The notes beneath the pieces are model-generated. The model saw only the letters and a list, made by a program, of their open reading frames with translations. It made no database searches and was not told where the DNA came from. From Cacajao melanocephalus (lineage: Eukaryota > Chordata > Mammalia > Primates > Pitheciidae): a stretch of DNA of 64,000 nt. The position numbers were made by a program, and so were the translations under genes. Position 1 is the stretch's first letter, and each line of letters begins with the position of its first letter. Positions 1 to 10,599 of this stretch are shown here, in pieces. The stretch is taken from positions 1 to 64,000 of the forward strand of contig CAUYLG010071456.1 of the NCBI GenBank assembly GCA_963573385.1, given 5' to 3'.

Positions 1-529
1 TTTATCAGGAGGAGTGGCTCTTGCCCCAAGCCTGCCATATAGCGGGTATCTTTACGATACTGAACGCTGCCACCTGGGCCATGGATTCTTGTCCTGGTGT
101 AACTGTTTTCCCTTAAATCGTGCTCTGCACTGTGTCTGCTCTAGGCATTCTTCCAACTATAAGCTGCTTATTCCTTAATTCATGCTCTGTACTGCATCTC
201 CTCTAGGCATTCCTCCGATTACAAACTAAGATATAGTTATATATATATGTATATATATGAAAATAACTGCATGGTAAGATATTCTTTGGGCACTCATTCT
301 ATGAACTAATATATGATTATATATATAGGATTGTATAAAGGGAAATAACTGAGTAGTAGATATTCTCCAAGCCCTAATTCTATAAACTAATATATGATTA
401 TATAATGAATTATATAACAGGAAATAACTGAGTAGTAACACTATAAACTGAGATATTCTCCAGGTCTTAATTGTGCCAGGATTCTGCTTAGCTCTCCTTC
501 CTCGGTACCTGTATGGGGGGGTTCCCCAC
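1..529. repeat. AT-rich flank with short tandem repeats
   Basis: No gene is recognisable here. Two kinds of imperfect tandem repeat are visible. A unit of about 62 bp starts near 111 and again near 173, both beginning CCTTAA and sharing a GCTCTGxACTG core and CTAGGCATTC. A unit of about 81-93 bp starts with GATATTCT at 278, 359 and 452 and shares a GGAAATAACTGAGTAGTA segment. Between them lie (TA)n-like runs at 236-258. The segment could be an old LTR or a local tandem array; I cannot name the family. It abuts ADAMTS7-like sequence at about 530, so it probably flanks a duplication breakpoint. Confidence 0.55.
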
Positions 530-586
530 ACCTGTCACTCCAAACTGGATGCAGCCGTGGACGGCACCCAGTGTGGGGAGAACAAG
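530..586 (+). pseudogene. ADAMTS7 pseudo-exon A (before first TSP1 repeat), 5'-truncated
   Basis: This encodes TCHSKLDAAVDGTQCGENK followed by a GT donor at 587, which matches the exon before the first TSP1 repeat of ADAMTS7. Homology fades upstream of about 530 (possibly about 500), so the exon is cut at its 5' side. The next expected exon, carrying the core of the first TSP1 repeat, is not found before 1420. The intervening 833 bp hold only low-similarity intronic DNA and a MIR fragment. Confidence 0.8.
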
Positions 587-1109
587 GTAGGAGGTGCCCA
601 GTCCCAGCAGTGGGAGGGAGAGGCCAGACCTCCTGCTGTGTCCGGGCCCTGGGGTCGGCCCCAGCTCACAGTCTTGCTTGTGCTCCTAGGAGACCCCCAC
701 TCTCTGCATCCCAAGCCCCTGTCTGCAAAGTGGAGGCATTGGGAGCAGGGCTTGATTCTATGATTCCCCAGGTGTCTTCAGCTGAGTCAGCACATGGGCT
801 GTTAAAACAGTAAACTCCCTGCTCGGCTCCTCCCTTCGGCCTGGGCCACACATGATGGTGATGATTGCGAGGGGCCTCTCTCACCTTCCATCCTTCCCCT
901 CTGTGCCTTTCGTGGCCTTCCCACACACCTTGTTCTCACTAGGGTGAGGATGATAGTTCCCAGGGGGAAATGCCACCAGGAGGGAGGCGGAGGACTCACG
1001 TGCTCGTTAGGACGCTGGTGTCATGGGCTGGGGACGCAGAGCAGTCCCTCCAGCCAGTGCCAGTCATGCCTGCAGCTTGTCCCAGCTTCTCAACAGCCCT
1101 CTGCAGAGG

Positions 1110-1235
1110 CAGCCCCAACCCCATTTTACAGATGAGGAAACTGAGGCCCGGGGGTGGCCGAAGACTTGCCCATGGTCACACAGCAGGTTGGGGACAGAGC
1201 TCAGGCTTCCTGCTGCCACCTCCCCACAGGTCCTT
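1110..1235 (-). mobile_element. MIR fragment (antisense)
   Basis: Contains CATTTTACAGATGAGGAAAC, then ACTGAGGC and a TCACACAGC motif, the reverse complement of the conserved MIR core. Lies in the first pseudogene intron. Confidence 0.65.
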
Positions 1236-1419
1236 ACAAACAGGGAGGGTGTGTCTGGGCCAGAAGGTGGGCAGCCCACGGGAGAGGAGCAGTGTGCACA
1301 AAGCTGGGTGGCAGGGATCTCGGGGGGTGGGTATAGGAGGAGGCCGCTCGCTCCGGGCTGTGGCCATGCAGTAGCACTCACCGGGCCCTCCCTGGGGCCG
1401 ATCCTGGTTCTCCCCACAG

Positions 1420-1593
1420 GCCCAAATACAAGGGCAAATACTGTGTGGGTGAGCAGAAGTGCTTCCGCCTCTGCAACCTACAGGCCTGCCCCGCTGGCCG
1501 CCCCTCCTCCCGCCACGTCCAGTTCGGCCACTTTGACGCTATGGCCCTTTTACAAGGGCCAGCTGCACACATGGGTGCCCGTGGTCAATGACG
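1420..1593 (+). pseudogene. ADAMTS7 pseudo-exon B (end of TSP1, start of Cys-rich region)
   Basis: An AG acceptor precedes 1420 and a GTGAGT donor follows 1593. The translation includes KYKGKYCVGEQKCFRLCNLQ, and the Cys-rich start continues after it. Around 1539-1549 about four extra bases follow the codons for Phe-Asp-Ala-Met, so the downstream segment for KGQLHTWVPVVND is in another frame. This is a frameshift lesion within an otherwise well preserved exon. The intron that follows (1594-1914) shows nothing but unique GC-rich sequence. Confidence 0.85.
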
Positions 1594-1914
1594 GTGAGTG
1601 CTGCCTCCCATGGGGACACTGAGGCTCAGAGGGCTGGGGCTGTGTGGGCCCAAGCCTACCCTGTGATGCAGCAGGAGGCCCAGTCTCCACCCCAAGCCAG
1701 GGCCACTCCTACTGTCCCCTGGGGCTGCTGCTCCCCCTAGCTTCCCAGTCTGCAGCCTTGCAGATAGCTACCAGCCCAGCTGGAGCCTCTAGCGTGTGTG
1801 TGCTGCTTGGGAGCCTCCAGCCTGACACGGATGTGTGTCACGGAGGGGTCTTCCTGGTGTCCTCCATAACTCCTGCCCTGGCTGTCGCTGATGGCTCTTC
1901 TACTTGGCCCCCAG

Positions 1915-2050
1915 TGAACTCCTGTGAGCTGCACTGCCGGCCCTTGCATGAGTACTTTGCCTAGAAGCTGCGGGACGCTGTGGTCGATGGCACCTCCTGC
2001 TACCAGGGCAGGGTCAGCCAGGACCTCTGCATCACAATGGCATGTGGAAG
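1915..2050 (+). pseudogene. ADAMTS7 pseudo-exon C (Cys-rich) with nonsense codon
   Basis: An AG acceptor lies at 1913-1914 and a GTGTGC donor at 2051. The exon reads NSCELHCRPLHEYFA, then TAG at 1962-1964 where the family has Glu, then KLRDAVVDGTSCYQ. Near 2035 the family Ile-Asn-Gly-Ile motif is broken by two extra bases (ATCACAATGG), giving a second lesion. The premature stop alone would truncate any product well before the spacer region. The following intron (2051-2962) holds no recognisable gene. Confidence 0.88.
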
Positions 2051-2962
2051 GTGTGCCTGGTCGGGAAGAGGCTCTCCCAGCACTGCCCGCCCCCAGCCCC
2101 ACTGGTGGGCCCCAGGTTCTCCCCTGTGTCCCTCCTGGTCCTCCGGCCACCCTCCCCATGCTCTGCCATTGGGCTTCCCAGCACCTACCCTCTATGACCT
2201 CTAAGACAAAGCCCCTACCAGGCCTCCTGGCACTGAAGACCCCTCCCAGTCAGGGCTCGCTGCCCCACGTCTCCTTGGATGCTGTGCCAGCACCGCCCCA
2301 GCCGGGAAACTGGAGCCCAGGCAGGGGGTTGACCTCTTGCCAGCTGGCTGACCTCAGGCAGTGGTTTCCTTCCCTGATAGAAGGGGTTAAATGAGGGGGC
2401 ACAGGTGACATGAAGGGCTCTGAGCCCCAAAGAGTAGCACTCAGTATTTGGTAACAATTCCTGTTCTTATCTGTAATAACCATGATGGCCTCTCATCTTT
2501 GCCCGTCTCCCCAGCCACCTACCTGCACCTGCTTCTAGCCCCCTAAACCACTGGGGTGTCTGGGCCTGGGCAAAGAGGAGGACCAGCAGGGAGGGACCAA
2601 GCCCCCAGTGCCTTCGATGTTGAAATTCCCTGCACGCACTGATCAGGAGCCCGTGGCGAGTCAGGTCCCCTGTCTGCCCACAGCCTTTGCAGAACTCTTA
2701 TCTTCTCTTGTCGCATGCGATGGTCACGACACACCTTTAAGGGAGGGGTAGGTCTCCCCATCTCACATCTGAGGAAGCTGAGGCTCAGGGAGGTAGAGAA
2801 GTTCACCTGGGTCAGAGGTACATCTGGGGTGGAGCAGGGCCAGGGAGAGGCCTCCCGACCCCCACTCCCAGCTGTCTCCTCCTGACCCTGGCTGGCCCCG
2901 GGGCTGGGGCCACAGAGGGCTGGCCACCAGCACCAGAGGCCTTCCCTCCTCGTGTGTTGCAG

Positions 2963-3083
2963 AATGTGAGCTGTGACTTGGAGATTGACCCCGTTGCTAT
3001 GCAGGACTGCTGCGGCGTGTGCCACGGCCACGGCTCCACCTGCCACACCATGAGTAGGACCTTTGAGGCAGCCGAGGGCCTAG
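2963..3083 (+). pseudogene. ADAMTS7 pseudo-exon D (Cys-rich)
   Basis: An AG acceptor lies at 2961-2962 and a GTATGG donor follows 3083. The frame is intact across the exon and contains the family signature CGVCHGHGSTCHT, a conserved ADAMTS motif (CGVC.G.GS.C). It joins in phase to the next exon: the split codon G|GG gives Gly before Tyr-Val-Asp. The intron 3084-4328 contains a plus-sense MIR fragment (3745-3955) and otherwise unique DNA. Confidence 0.88.
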
Positions 3084-3744
3084 GTATGGGGTGGGAACAC
3101 TGTAGGGGAGGGATGTGCTCTTTACCAGGTGGCCCCTTCTCCATCTCCCCCGGCCCCCGCCCCCCTTGGTCTTGTGGTCCCCACCCAGCCATGGATAACT
3201 AAGCAGGGAAGCCTTGCTGGGGTGGAATTCTTGCAGGAGGGACCCCTGACCCAAGCGCAGAGACCTGTCCCCATGGGGAGTCCTCCTGTCCCAGAGACCG
3301 CAGGCAGGGCCAGCCCAGCTTGTGTGTAGCCCCTGGGCCTCAGAGGATAGTGGTCTCCTTCTGAAGCTTCCAAGACCCCCAGCTCCATGCCCTCACTTCG
3401 GGTCTGCTTTGCACATGTTGCTCCAGTTGCTGACTGTGCTAGGTGATGGGGACGTGCAGGTGAATTGCTCAGTCCCGCAGGGGACAGAACCTTCTGTGTG
3501 GCCAGTGCAGTGCAGGGAGGCCCAGAGGGCTGTGGGAGCACTGAGGAAGAAGGTCCTGGCCTGGGGAGGTCAGGGAAGGTTTCTCGTGGGAGGCAGAAGG
3601 TGAGCAGAATCATAAGACTCAGGAGAGATAGGAGGGACATTCCAAATAGAGGAAAGAGCTTGTACCAGAGCCTGGCGGCCGGAAGGGAAGGCAGGACCGG
3701 GTATCAGGCCTCGAGTGCCAGGCTGAGAAGCTTAGGTTTCATCC

Positions 3745-3955
3745 CAGAGACGCAGTGCAGTGTGGTGGGTAAGCACCGGCCCTGGAGGCTGCTCAGATCC
3801 CAGCAGGACACTCATGCACGTTCCTATCCCTGCCTACCTCACTTTCCTCATCTGTGAAATGGGGACAACAACAGTATCTTGTTACTCATGAGCTTACATG
3901 TGTGAAGTCCTGAGAGCAGTGCCCGGCACGTGATAGGTGTTACGGAAGTGGATGA
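3745..3955 (+). mobile_element. MIR fragment (sense)
   Basis: GTGGTGGGTAAGCACCGGCC resembles the tRNA-like head. CTCATCTGTGAAATGGGGAC and AGCAGTGCCCGGCACGTGAT match the core and tail. Confidence 0.65.
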
Positions 3956-4328
3956 ATAAAAGCAGCCACGTGGGCTGAGGAGGGTGACCCAGGAGAAAGG
4001 CCTGAGCACGCTGGCATTTTAGAAAGAGAATGCCAGCTGGCCCTGAGTGTAGGGGTGGACCAGCCTTGCGATGAGACCAGTTTAGGTCCCTAAGAGAGGG
4101 GTGATGGGGCATGGCCACGGGGTCAGAATTTGGGGTGCCTCTGTGAGGTTTTGTGATCTATGACAGATCTGAGCAATTCGGAGAGCTTAGACTTTTAAGC
4201 CAAAGGTAGAATCTTTGGCATCAGCAGATGGGGGCAAGCGGGGAGAGAGGTGAGGGCCAAGGGCAGCGGGTGGGGATAGACAACCCTCTCACCCCGGGCA
4301 TGATCTATGCACAACCCCTGGCCAGCAG

Positions 4329-4573
4329 GGTATGTGGACATGAGACTGATCCCAGCTGGTGCACGCGAGATCCGCATCCAGGAGGTATCTGAGGCTGCTA
4401 ACTTCCTGGCACTGTGGAGCGAGGACCCAGAGAAGTACATCCTCAATGGTGGCTGGACCATCCAGCAGGACAGGGGCTACCAGGTGGCAGAGACCACCTT
4501 CACATACGCATACAGGGGCAACTGGGAGACCCTCATGTCCCCAGGTCCCACTAATGAGTTTGTCTGGATCCAG
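4329..4573 (+). pseudogene. ADAMTS7 pseudo-exon E (spacer domain)
   Basis: This is the best preserved part of the spacer domain. It reads YVDMRLIPAGAREIRIQEVS, continues through LNGGWTIQ and ends at EFVWIQ. The frame is open throughout. The acceptor is CAG before 4329. The donor side reads CAG|GCCCAG, with GC where a GT would be expected. GC donors do exist, so this may or may not be a lesion; comparison with functional ADAMTS7 would tell. The open frame seems to run on to 5038 only because the intron here happens to lack stops. Confidence 0.88.
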
Positions 4574-4833
4574 GCCCAGGCCAGGGAGCAGAGGTGGGGT
4601 GCCCAGGCCCAGCCCCCCATGGCAAGGTCTCATTCTGGAAGAGTGAGCCCTGGGGCAGTCACAGAGCCTGGCTCTCAGCCAGGCCCTCCTGCTGCGGCTG
4701 CTGCCTCAGTTTCCCCGTCTTTAAAATGGCCCCATGGTATAGCTGCAGTTCGGAGGTGGCTGGGGTCAGCTCCTTTAGGGCTGGGTGGACGGAGAGGATG
4801 CCTCGTGCTCACAGGCCCTGCCTGCCCGTCCAG

Positions 4834-4976
4834 CTGCTGTTCCAGGAGAAGCAACCCCAGGGTACGCTATGAGTACACTGTCCACAGGGAGGCAGATGGC
4901 CACGGCGAGGTCCCACCGCCCGAGTTCTCCTGGCACCACAGGCCCTGGACCACACGCACAGTCACCTGCGGCACAG
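4834..4976 (+). pseudogene. ADAMTS7 pseudo-exon F (spacer end and TSP1 start)
   Basis: The acceptor is CAG at 4831-4833 and the donor is GTGAGA after 4976. It begins LLFQE, then a one-base insertion near 4850 (GAGAAGCAACC) shifts the frame. The rest reads RYEYTVHREADGHGEVPPPE and on to TVTCGTG. The first cysteine of this TSP1 repeat (family PWTKCTVTC) has become Arg (PWTTRTVTC). The following intron (4977-8087) contains the C-rich minisatellite, a purine-rich tract and an Alu. Confidence 0.85.
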
Positions 4977-5614
4977 GTGAGAAGAGGGGCAGGCACAGCC
5001 CTGCCAGCAGGGGCTTTGGCTCTGGACAGGGACGCTGACTTCAGCCTCCAGCTCACTGCTGGGCCACCACGGGCCTGGAGGTTTGCTTCTCTGAGCCTCA
5101 GTTCCCCATCATGAAATGAGGCTGGCAATTTCCCCACGTCCCAGGCCCACTGGGAGGCAGGTGGGTGCAGCTCACAGCGCGTGCTCAGTGTGCCCAGCTC
5201 TTGGCATTCTCCCTCCAGGGGGCACAGTTCCCTCTCAATTTTGTCCTGGCTCAGCTCCGGCAGGTCTCGTGCCTGCATTTCTGCTGAGTCCTGGAGACGA
5301 CCCCCCCACTCACAGAGCCTTAGCCGTGGCACCTGTCGGGGCGGGCTGCCCCTTCCTCCGACCCCTCCAGTGGTCCAGAGCTCGGGGTTCCCTGGTGGCC
5401 ACCCCAGCAGGGGCTTCCCAGACAGAAGGAAGAGAAACAGTGGAAGGGGGCAGGGAAGGGGGCAGTGAGGGGAGGGAGGCCAGGGTACAGCCAGGTTTCC
5501 CACCCAGTCTGAGGCCAGCCCAGTGGCCCTTCACCATGCTGACTTCTTTGAATGATTTATAAAAACTATGGCGATTTCATTAACTCCGACTCTTTCTCTT
5601 CATATTTCCCTCAA

Positions 5615-6236
5615 TGCCCTCCTGTACCCCTCAGTCTCCCCGCCTCTCAGAATCCCCCCACTGCTCGGTCTCCTGCCCTGCCCCTTGGTCTCCCCCCCAT
5701 GCCCCTCAGTCCCCCGCTGCCCCTTAGTCTTCCCCCTGACGCTTGGTCTCCCCCACATGTTCCTCAGTCTCCTCGTACTCCTCAGTCACCCCAACCCTCA
5801 GTCGCCCCCCCATGTCCCTCAGTACCCTATGCCCCAAGTCCCCTGCTGCCCCTTGGTCTCCCCCGACCCCTCGGTCTCCCTCCCATGTCCCTCAGTCCCC
5901 CACTGCCCCTCAGTCTCCCCCCATGTCCCCAGTCCCCCTCTGTCCCCCAGTCTCCCCCCTGCCCCTTGGTCTCCCCCCCATGTCCCTCAGTCCCCTCTGT
6001 GCCCCAGTCCCCCCCCCGCCCCTCGGTCTCCCCCCATGTCCCTCAGTTCCCCCATGCCCCTCAATCTTCCCCGTGTCCCTCAGTCCCCCCATCTGCCAGT
6101 CTCCCCCCAACCCCTCAGTCTCCCCCCATGTCCCTCAGTCCCCCCTATGCCCCTCAGTCCCCCCCAGCCCTCAGCCTCCCCCAACCTCAGTCTCCCACTC
6201 TCTTAGTCCTCCCCTTTTCCCCTCAGTCTTCCCATG
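5615..6236 (+). repeat. C-rich minisatellite in the pseudogene intron
   Basis: About 620 bp of the plus strand consist almost wholly of C and T, with a recurring CCCCTCAGTCTCCCCC or CCATGTCCCTCAGTCCCC theme. By eye about eighteen CTCAGT-type units occur, spaced irregularly from roughly 13 to 60 bp, so the array is degenerate. Long open frames cross it on the plus strand only because C/T-rich DNA lacks stop codons; they are not genes. The minus strand is correspondingly G-rich. Confidence 0.9.
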
Positions 6237-6334
6237 TTTGACACTCAGTGTTTTCAGGATCCCAGAATTGGGAATCTGAGAGACATTTGAGCATTCCTTA
6301 AAATACTTTTTTTAAAAATATATATTATTATTTG

Positions 6335-6432
6335 GAGAAAAGAGGTGAGGAGGTGAGGCAAGGAGAGAGGATGGGGAGGAGGGAAAAGAGGAGAAGCGAG
6401 GGAGCGAGTGGGCACGAAGGGGAAGAAGTGGA
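6335..6432 (+). repeat. Purine-rich (GA-rich) tract
   Basis: The plus strand here is dominated by A and G in GAGGAGG, GGAGAGAGG and GAAGGGGAAG runs with few pyrimidines. It lies about 100 bp after the C/T-rich minisatellite, so strand composition flips abruptly. No coding potential is evident. Confidence 0.7.
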
Positions 6433-6514
6433 GCCTTAAAATGCTGTTATGATGACAAGAAAACTGGAGAACTAGGCAGATGCCTTCCAAAGCCAGGAAA
6501 CCCATTTTATCTAA

Positions 6515-6830
<316 letters not shown>

Positions 6831-7639
6831 AATACAGGTGTCTTTAAATAGACAAACGTGCAAAGCAACAAATACATTTGCAGCATGAGACATTTGGGGG
6901 ATTGTCTTTCAGCAAATAGGCTGCCTCGCAGGTGGACCGTGTAGGAGTATACGCAGGGGCAAGTGCCCCGCGGTGGCTGGAACAGACAGGGGTTCTTTGT
7001 CTCAGGCGGGAAGTCCTAGGAGCACAGTCCAAGCTGGCAGGACCTGGAGCTGACTGGCCCTCGGCCGCACCGTCCTTGCCACAGCAGCCCTCCCCTCCTG
7101 CTTGTCACAGATGGCGTCCTCCCTTCCCAGCCTCTTGCCTTGTTCTGGGCAGGAAGGAAGAGAAAGGTCTGACTCCCAGTGAGGGACTCGTGCCTGTTTC
7201 TCCCCAGCCAAGACTGTCCCAGAGCCCCTAGTTGCTAGGGAGTGGACGCAGGGTGTTTTCAGCAGGTCCCATTTCTGCCTCAAACAAATCAGAATCTGTT
7301 GGTGAGGAACGAGGGGGACAGGTGTGGGACTGCCAGCTCAGGGGAGGGACAGCTTACTCTTGAGACCCCAGGGGAGCAGAGAAGGCAGCGCCACCAGCAG
7401 AGGGGGTCCTTAGGCTGGGTCTCAACAGGCAGTATGGAAGTGAGTTCAAGATGAGGAGCGTGGCTGTGCAAAGGCCCCGGGGTGGGCAGTAGCAGAGGGT
7501 GTGAAGGACGGGAGCAGTGCCAAGGCTGGTGTGGGGGCTGGGAGCGGGGACTGCCCCTTGTTGCATTTCTTCTCCAGACATTCTCTGAGCTGTTGTGAAG
7601 GGTGTGGACAGTGGGGCAGCCTTGACGCCATGGCTGGGT

Positions 7640-7885
7640 TTGCATGCTAGCAGCAGCTGGCACGGATCGAGCTCTTAGGATGTGCAGGGCACAGGCTGAG
7701 CCCGCACACGCAAGGCCACATGCAGTCCTCCCTCCGGGGCTTGGAGGCAGGCAAGATTGTTGCTCCAGCTTCGCAGAGGAGGACACTGAGGTTCAGAGAG
7801 GCCAAATGAGCTGCCCAGGCGTCCCAGCTAGGAAGCAGAGGGTCAGGGCACCCAACCCACTAAACCTCCACGCTGCCACCTCTCC
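7640..7885 (-). mobile_element. MIR-like fragment (antisense)
   Basis: Diverged CAGAGGAGGACACTGAGG and AGAGGCCAAATGAGCTGCCC motifs in the order expected for an antisense MIR. Confidence 0.5.
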
Positions 7886-8087
7886 AGGGCAGTCAGAGGG
7901 GAGGCTACATAGGAGAGGGGGCAAGTGAGAGCAAGGAGGACAGTGGGGAGGTGGTGGTGGGGTCTGCCTTCATCCTGACATGGGCAGTGAGGTGCTGTTC
8001 TGGAAGGGTTCTGGCAGAAAGGATATCCTTGGGTCTTGGGTGGTAGGTACCTGGGTGCCAGGCCCAGGTGAGCCGCATGGCCCCTAG

Positions 8088-8214
8088 GTGTGCAGAGGCA
8101 GAGTGTGTACTGCTCAGAGTGGCAGGCAGGGCCTGTGGAGGAGGAGCGCTGTGGCCCCCTGGGCTGGCCCAATGACCGCCAGAGGAAGTGCCATGAGCAG
8201 CCCTGCCCTGCCAG
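8088..8214 (+). pseudogene. ADAMTS7 pseudo-exon G (TSP1 repeat)
   Basis: An AG acceptor precedes 8088 and a GTGAGC donor follows 8214. The frame is intact: GVQRQSVYCSEWQAGPVEEE, then RCGPLGWPNDRQRKCHEQPC. All six or so TSP1 cysteines expected in this half are present. The intron after it (8215-8685) is GC-rich and has no recognisable repeat. Confidence 0.87.
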
Positions 8215-8685
8215 GTGAGCCGCCCCTACTCTTCCGCCAACTCCCCACCCCCAGGCAGCCTGGGTCTGCCACAGTCTGCTGCATCTAGCTCCCAGAGGCC
8301 CCAGGGAGGAGCAGAGGGAGCTGGATTTTCACTCTCTTCCCAAGGCTGAAGTCCCAGCCCCCGGTCGCCCCTCACCCCAGGCTGGGCCAGCCTGGACACC
8401 CGTGGTCCTCCTCCTTGGGTCCTTGGATGTGGAAATAGGCCTCAGGTCACATTCAGTTCCCCTGAGGGGAGGGTGGTAGGAGCGGAGGGGCTGGGCTATG
8501 TCACCAGGCTTTGGGGACAGGACACCCACCTGGGCTTGGAGCTCTGGAGAAGCAGCCACAGGCCTCAGTCCCAGCTCTGCCCAAACCCCGAGGGCCTGGG
8601 AGCCTGGCCTGGCCCTCCTTGCTGGTGAGCCCGCCGATGCCACCCATCTGATGCCATGCTGATGCCACCTGTGTGCCCTTGCCAG

Positions 8686-8898
8686 GTGGTGGGCAGGTGA
8701 GTGGCAGCTGTGCTCCAGCTCCTGCGGGCCTGGGGACCTCTCCCACTGGGCCATGCTCTGCATCCGCCATCAGGGCTGGATGAACAGAGTGCCCTGGGGC
8801 TGCCCACCTGTGAACAACTTCCCCAGCCCGCGGCTGAAACCCCTTGCAACCGCCACATGCCCTGTCCGGCCACCTGGGCTGTGGGGAACTGGTCTCAG
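8686..8898 (+). pseudogene. ADAMTS7 pseudo-exon H (TSP1 repeat), frameshifted
   Basis: The acceptor CCAG ends at 8685. The exon begins WWAGEWQLCSSSCGPGDLSH in one frame, loses one base near 8770 (after Cys-Ile-Arg) and continues as GLDEQSALGLPTCEQLPQPA and CNRHMPCPATWAVGNWSQ in another. The sequence after 8898 reads GGGAGC where a GTGAGC donor would be expected, so the splice donor looks destroyed. The intron 8899-9239 shows nothing recognisable. Confidence 0.87.
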
Positions 8899-9239
8899 GG
8901 GAGCGTGGGATGGGAGGGGCCCATCTCCAGCGCCACCCTTGGTCTTGGGCTACAAAAAGGCAGACAGCCTTCCTCCAGCCCTTATTGCCTGGTACTGTGA
9001 ATAGGAGGGAGCCTGGAGCATTCCAGGGTCCAGCCTCTGACTCCAAAGCCTCAGGGATCAGGAAGCCCCTGGTGAGCCGTGGCCACAGCCATGACCTTGA
9101 GCTGGGTAGGGCCAGAGAGGGCTGGCTGGGGTCTCTGCCACTCTGACACCAGGCAGTGGACAGGTTACCCCGCCTTGCTCCAGTGTCCCCTGGCAGCCTG
9201 CCTCCCAGCCTGAGCCCCTCACCCTGGCTTCCCCCACAG

Positions 9240-10599
9240 TGCTCAGTGACATGTGGGGAGGGCACTCAGCACCGAAGTGTCCTCTGCACCAGTGACACAG
9301 GTGTCCCCTGTGATGAGGCCCAGCAGCCAGCCCGCCAAGTCACCTGCTCTCTGCCACCCTGTCCGAGGCCCCTGGACACACTGGACCCTGAAGGCTCAGG
9401 CAGCAGCTCCTCCAACCGCCAGCTCTTCACAAGGCTGACTTCATCCCACGCCACCTGGCCCCACACCCTTCAGCCTCCTCAGCACCTAAGCAGCAGCATG
9501 GGCAACGCCATTGAGGAGGCGGCCCGTGTTTGTGGATGACAATTTCATCAACTTCCATGAGGATCTGTCCTATGGGCCCTTTGAGGAGCCCGATCTAGAC
9601 CTGGCGGGGACAGGGGATGGGACGCCCCACCACGCGACCGTCCTGCTGTGCCCTCCACGGGTAGCCCAGTGCCTGCCACAGAGCCTCCTGCAGCCACGGA
9701 GGAGGGGGCACCGGGACCTTGGTCCCCTAGCCCTTGGCCCAGCCAGACCAGCTGCTCCCCACCCCCACCCTCAGAGCTGACCCCTGGGAACTCTGGTCAA
9801 TTTCCTGCCTGAGGAAGACGCCCCTATAGGGGCTCCAGACCTTGGGCTCCCCAGCCTGCTCTGGCCCAGGTTTCCGTTGATGGCATGCAGATGCCTGCTG
9901 CCCCTGGGAGCCAAAATGACTTCCCAGTTGGCGAGGACAGCCAGCGCCAGCTGCCCCCCTCCATGGCGGACAGGACCAATGAGGTTTCCAAGGACAATGA
10001 GGAACCTGGGGGCCGCAGAGCCCCCCACCTGCCCCAAGACCCAGCCCCATGCTGCCCCCTTTGTCCTGTCGGCAGCACCCACTCCTCTCCTGGTCCTGAT
10101 GTGGTAGAGCTGTGGACAGGAGGGACTGTGGCCTGGGACCTGGGGACAGTGAGCTGTGGCCCACTGTGGGGGCGGCCCTCCCCCTTCCCCTTCCCCTCCC
10201 CCTCCCATAGCCCCTCCACCAGAGATGGAGGGCAGGGACAGCGCCCCGGAGCCGGGGACTCTCACCTTCCCAACCCCAGGACCAGGCTCCTGGGACCTGC
10301 AGACTGTGGCAGTGTGGGGGCCCTTTCTCCCCACAACCTTGACTAGCCTCAGGCACACACCTGAGTCTGAGCCTGAGCCTGCCCTGGGCCCGTGACCCAA
10401 GGGCCAGCCTGAGTCCCTCAGCCATGAGGTGCCCCTGAGCTCTGGGCTGCTGTCCATGCCAGCTTGGGACAACCCCGCCGACAGCTGCAGAGGCCCTGAG
10501 ACCCAGCCCCTGGCCCCCAGCCTTGCTGAGGCACGGCCCCCGCACACCCGCTGGCTGCTGATCTTCTGTACAGATCCCCAGTCCGGAAACTGGAGCCAG
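9240..10599 (+). pseudogene. ADAMTS7 pseudo-exon I (TSP1 plus mucin-like domain), eroded
   Basis: This matches the very large exon encoding a TSP1 repeat followed by the Pro/Ser/Thr-rich mucin domain of ADAMTS7. It starts CSVTCGEGTQHRSVLCTSDT after a CCCACAG acceptor. A one-base loss near 9430 shifts the frame. A deletion around 9520-9545 removes acidic and tyrosine-rich codons before NFINFHEDLSYGP. Further stops and shifts follow, for example a TGA at 9778 in the frame of the preceding block. Recognisable later blocks include PGSWDLQTVAVWG. The end near AACTGGAGCC (10590-10597) has no convincing donor. Confidence 0.85.

Noticed and set aside
4307..5038. One 243-residue open frame joining two pseudo-exons
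   Set aside because: It crosses an intron that lacks stops by chance; exon F is entered in frame only after a one-base insertion.
5615..6236. Possible CRISPR array because of regular short repeats
   Set aside because: Units are degenerate and pyrimidine-only with no distinct spacers, and the setting is a vertebrate intron.
5552..6279. Proline/serine-rich open frames of up to 229 residues in three plus-strand frames
   Set aside because: All three frames are open at once because the C/T minisatellite cannot form stop codons.
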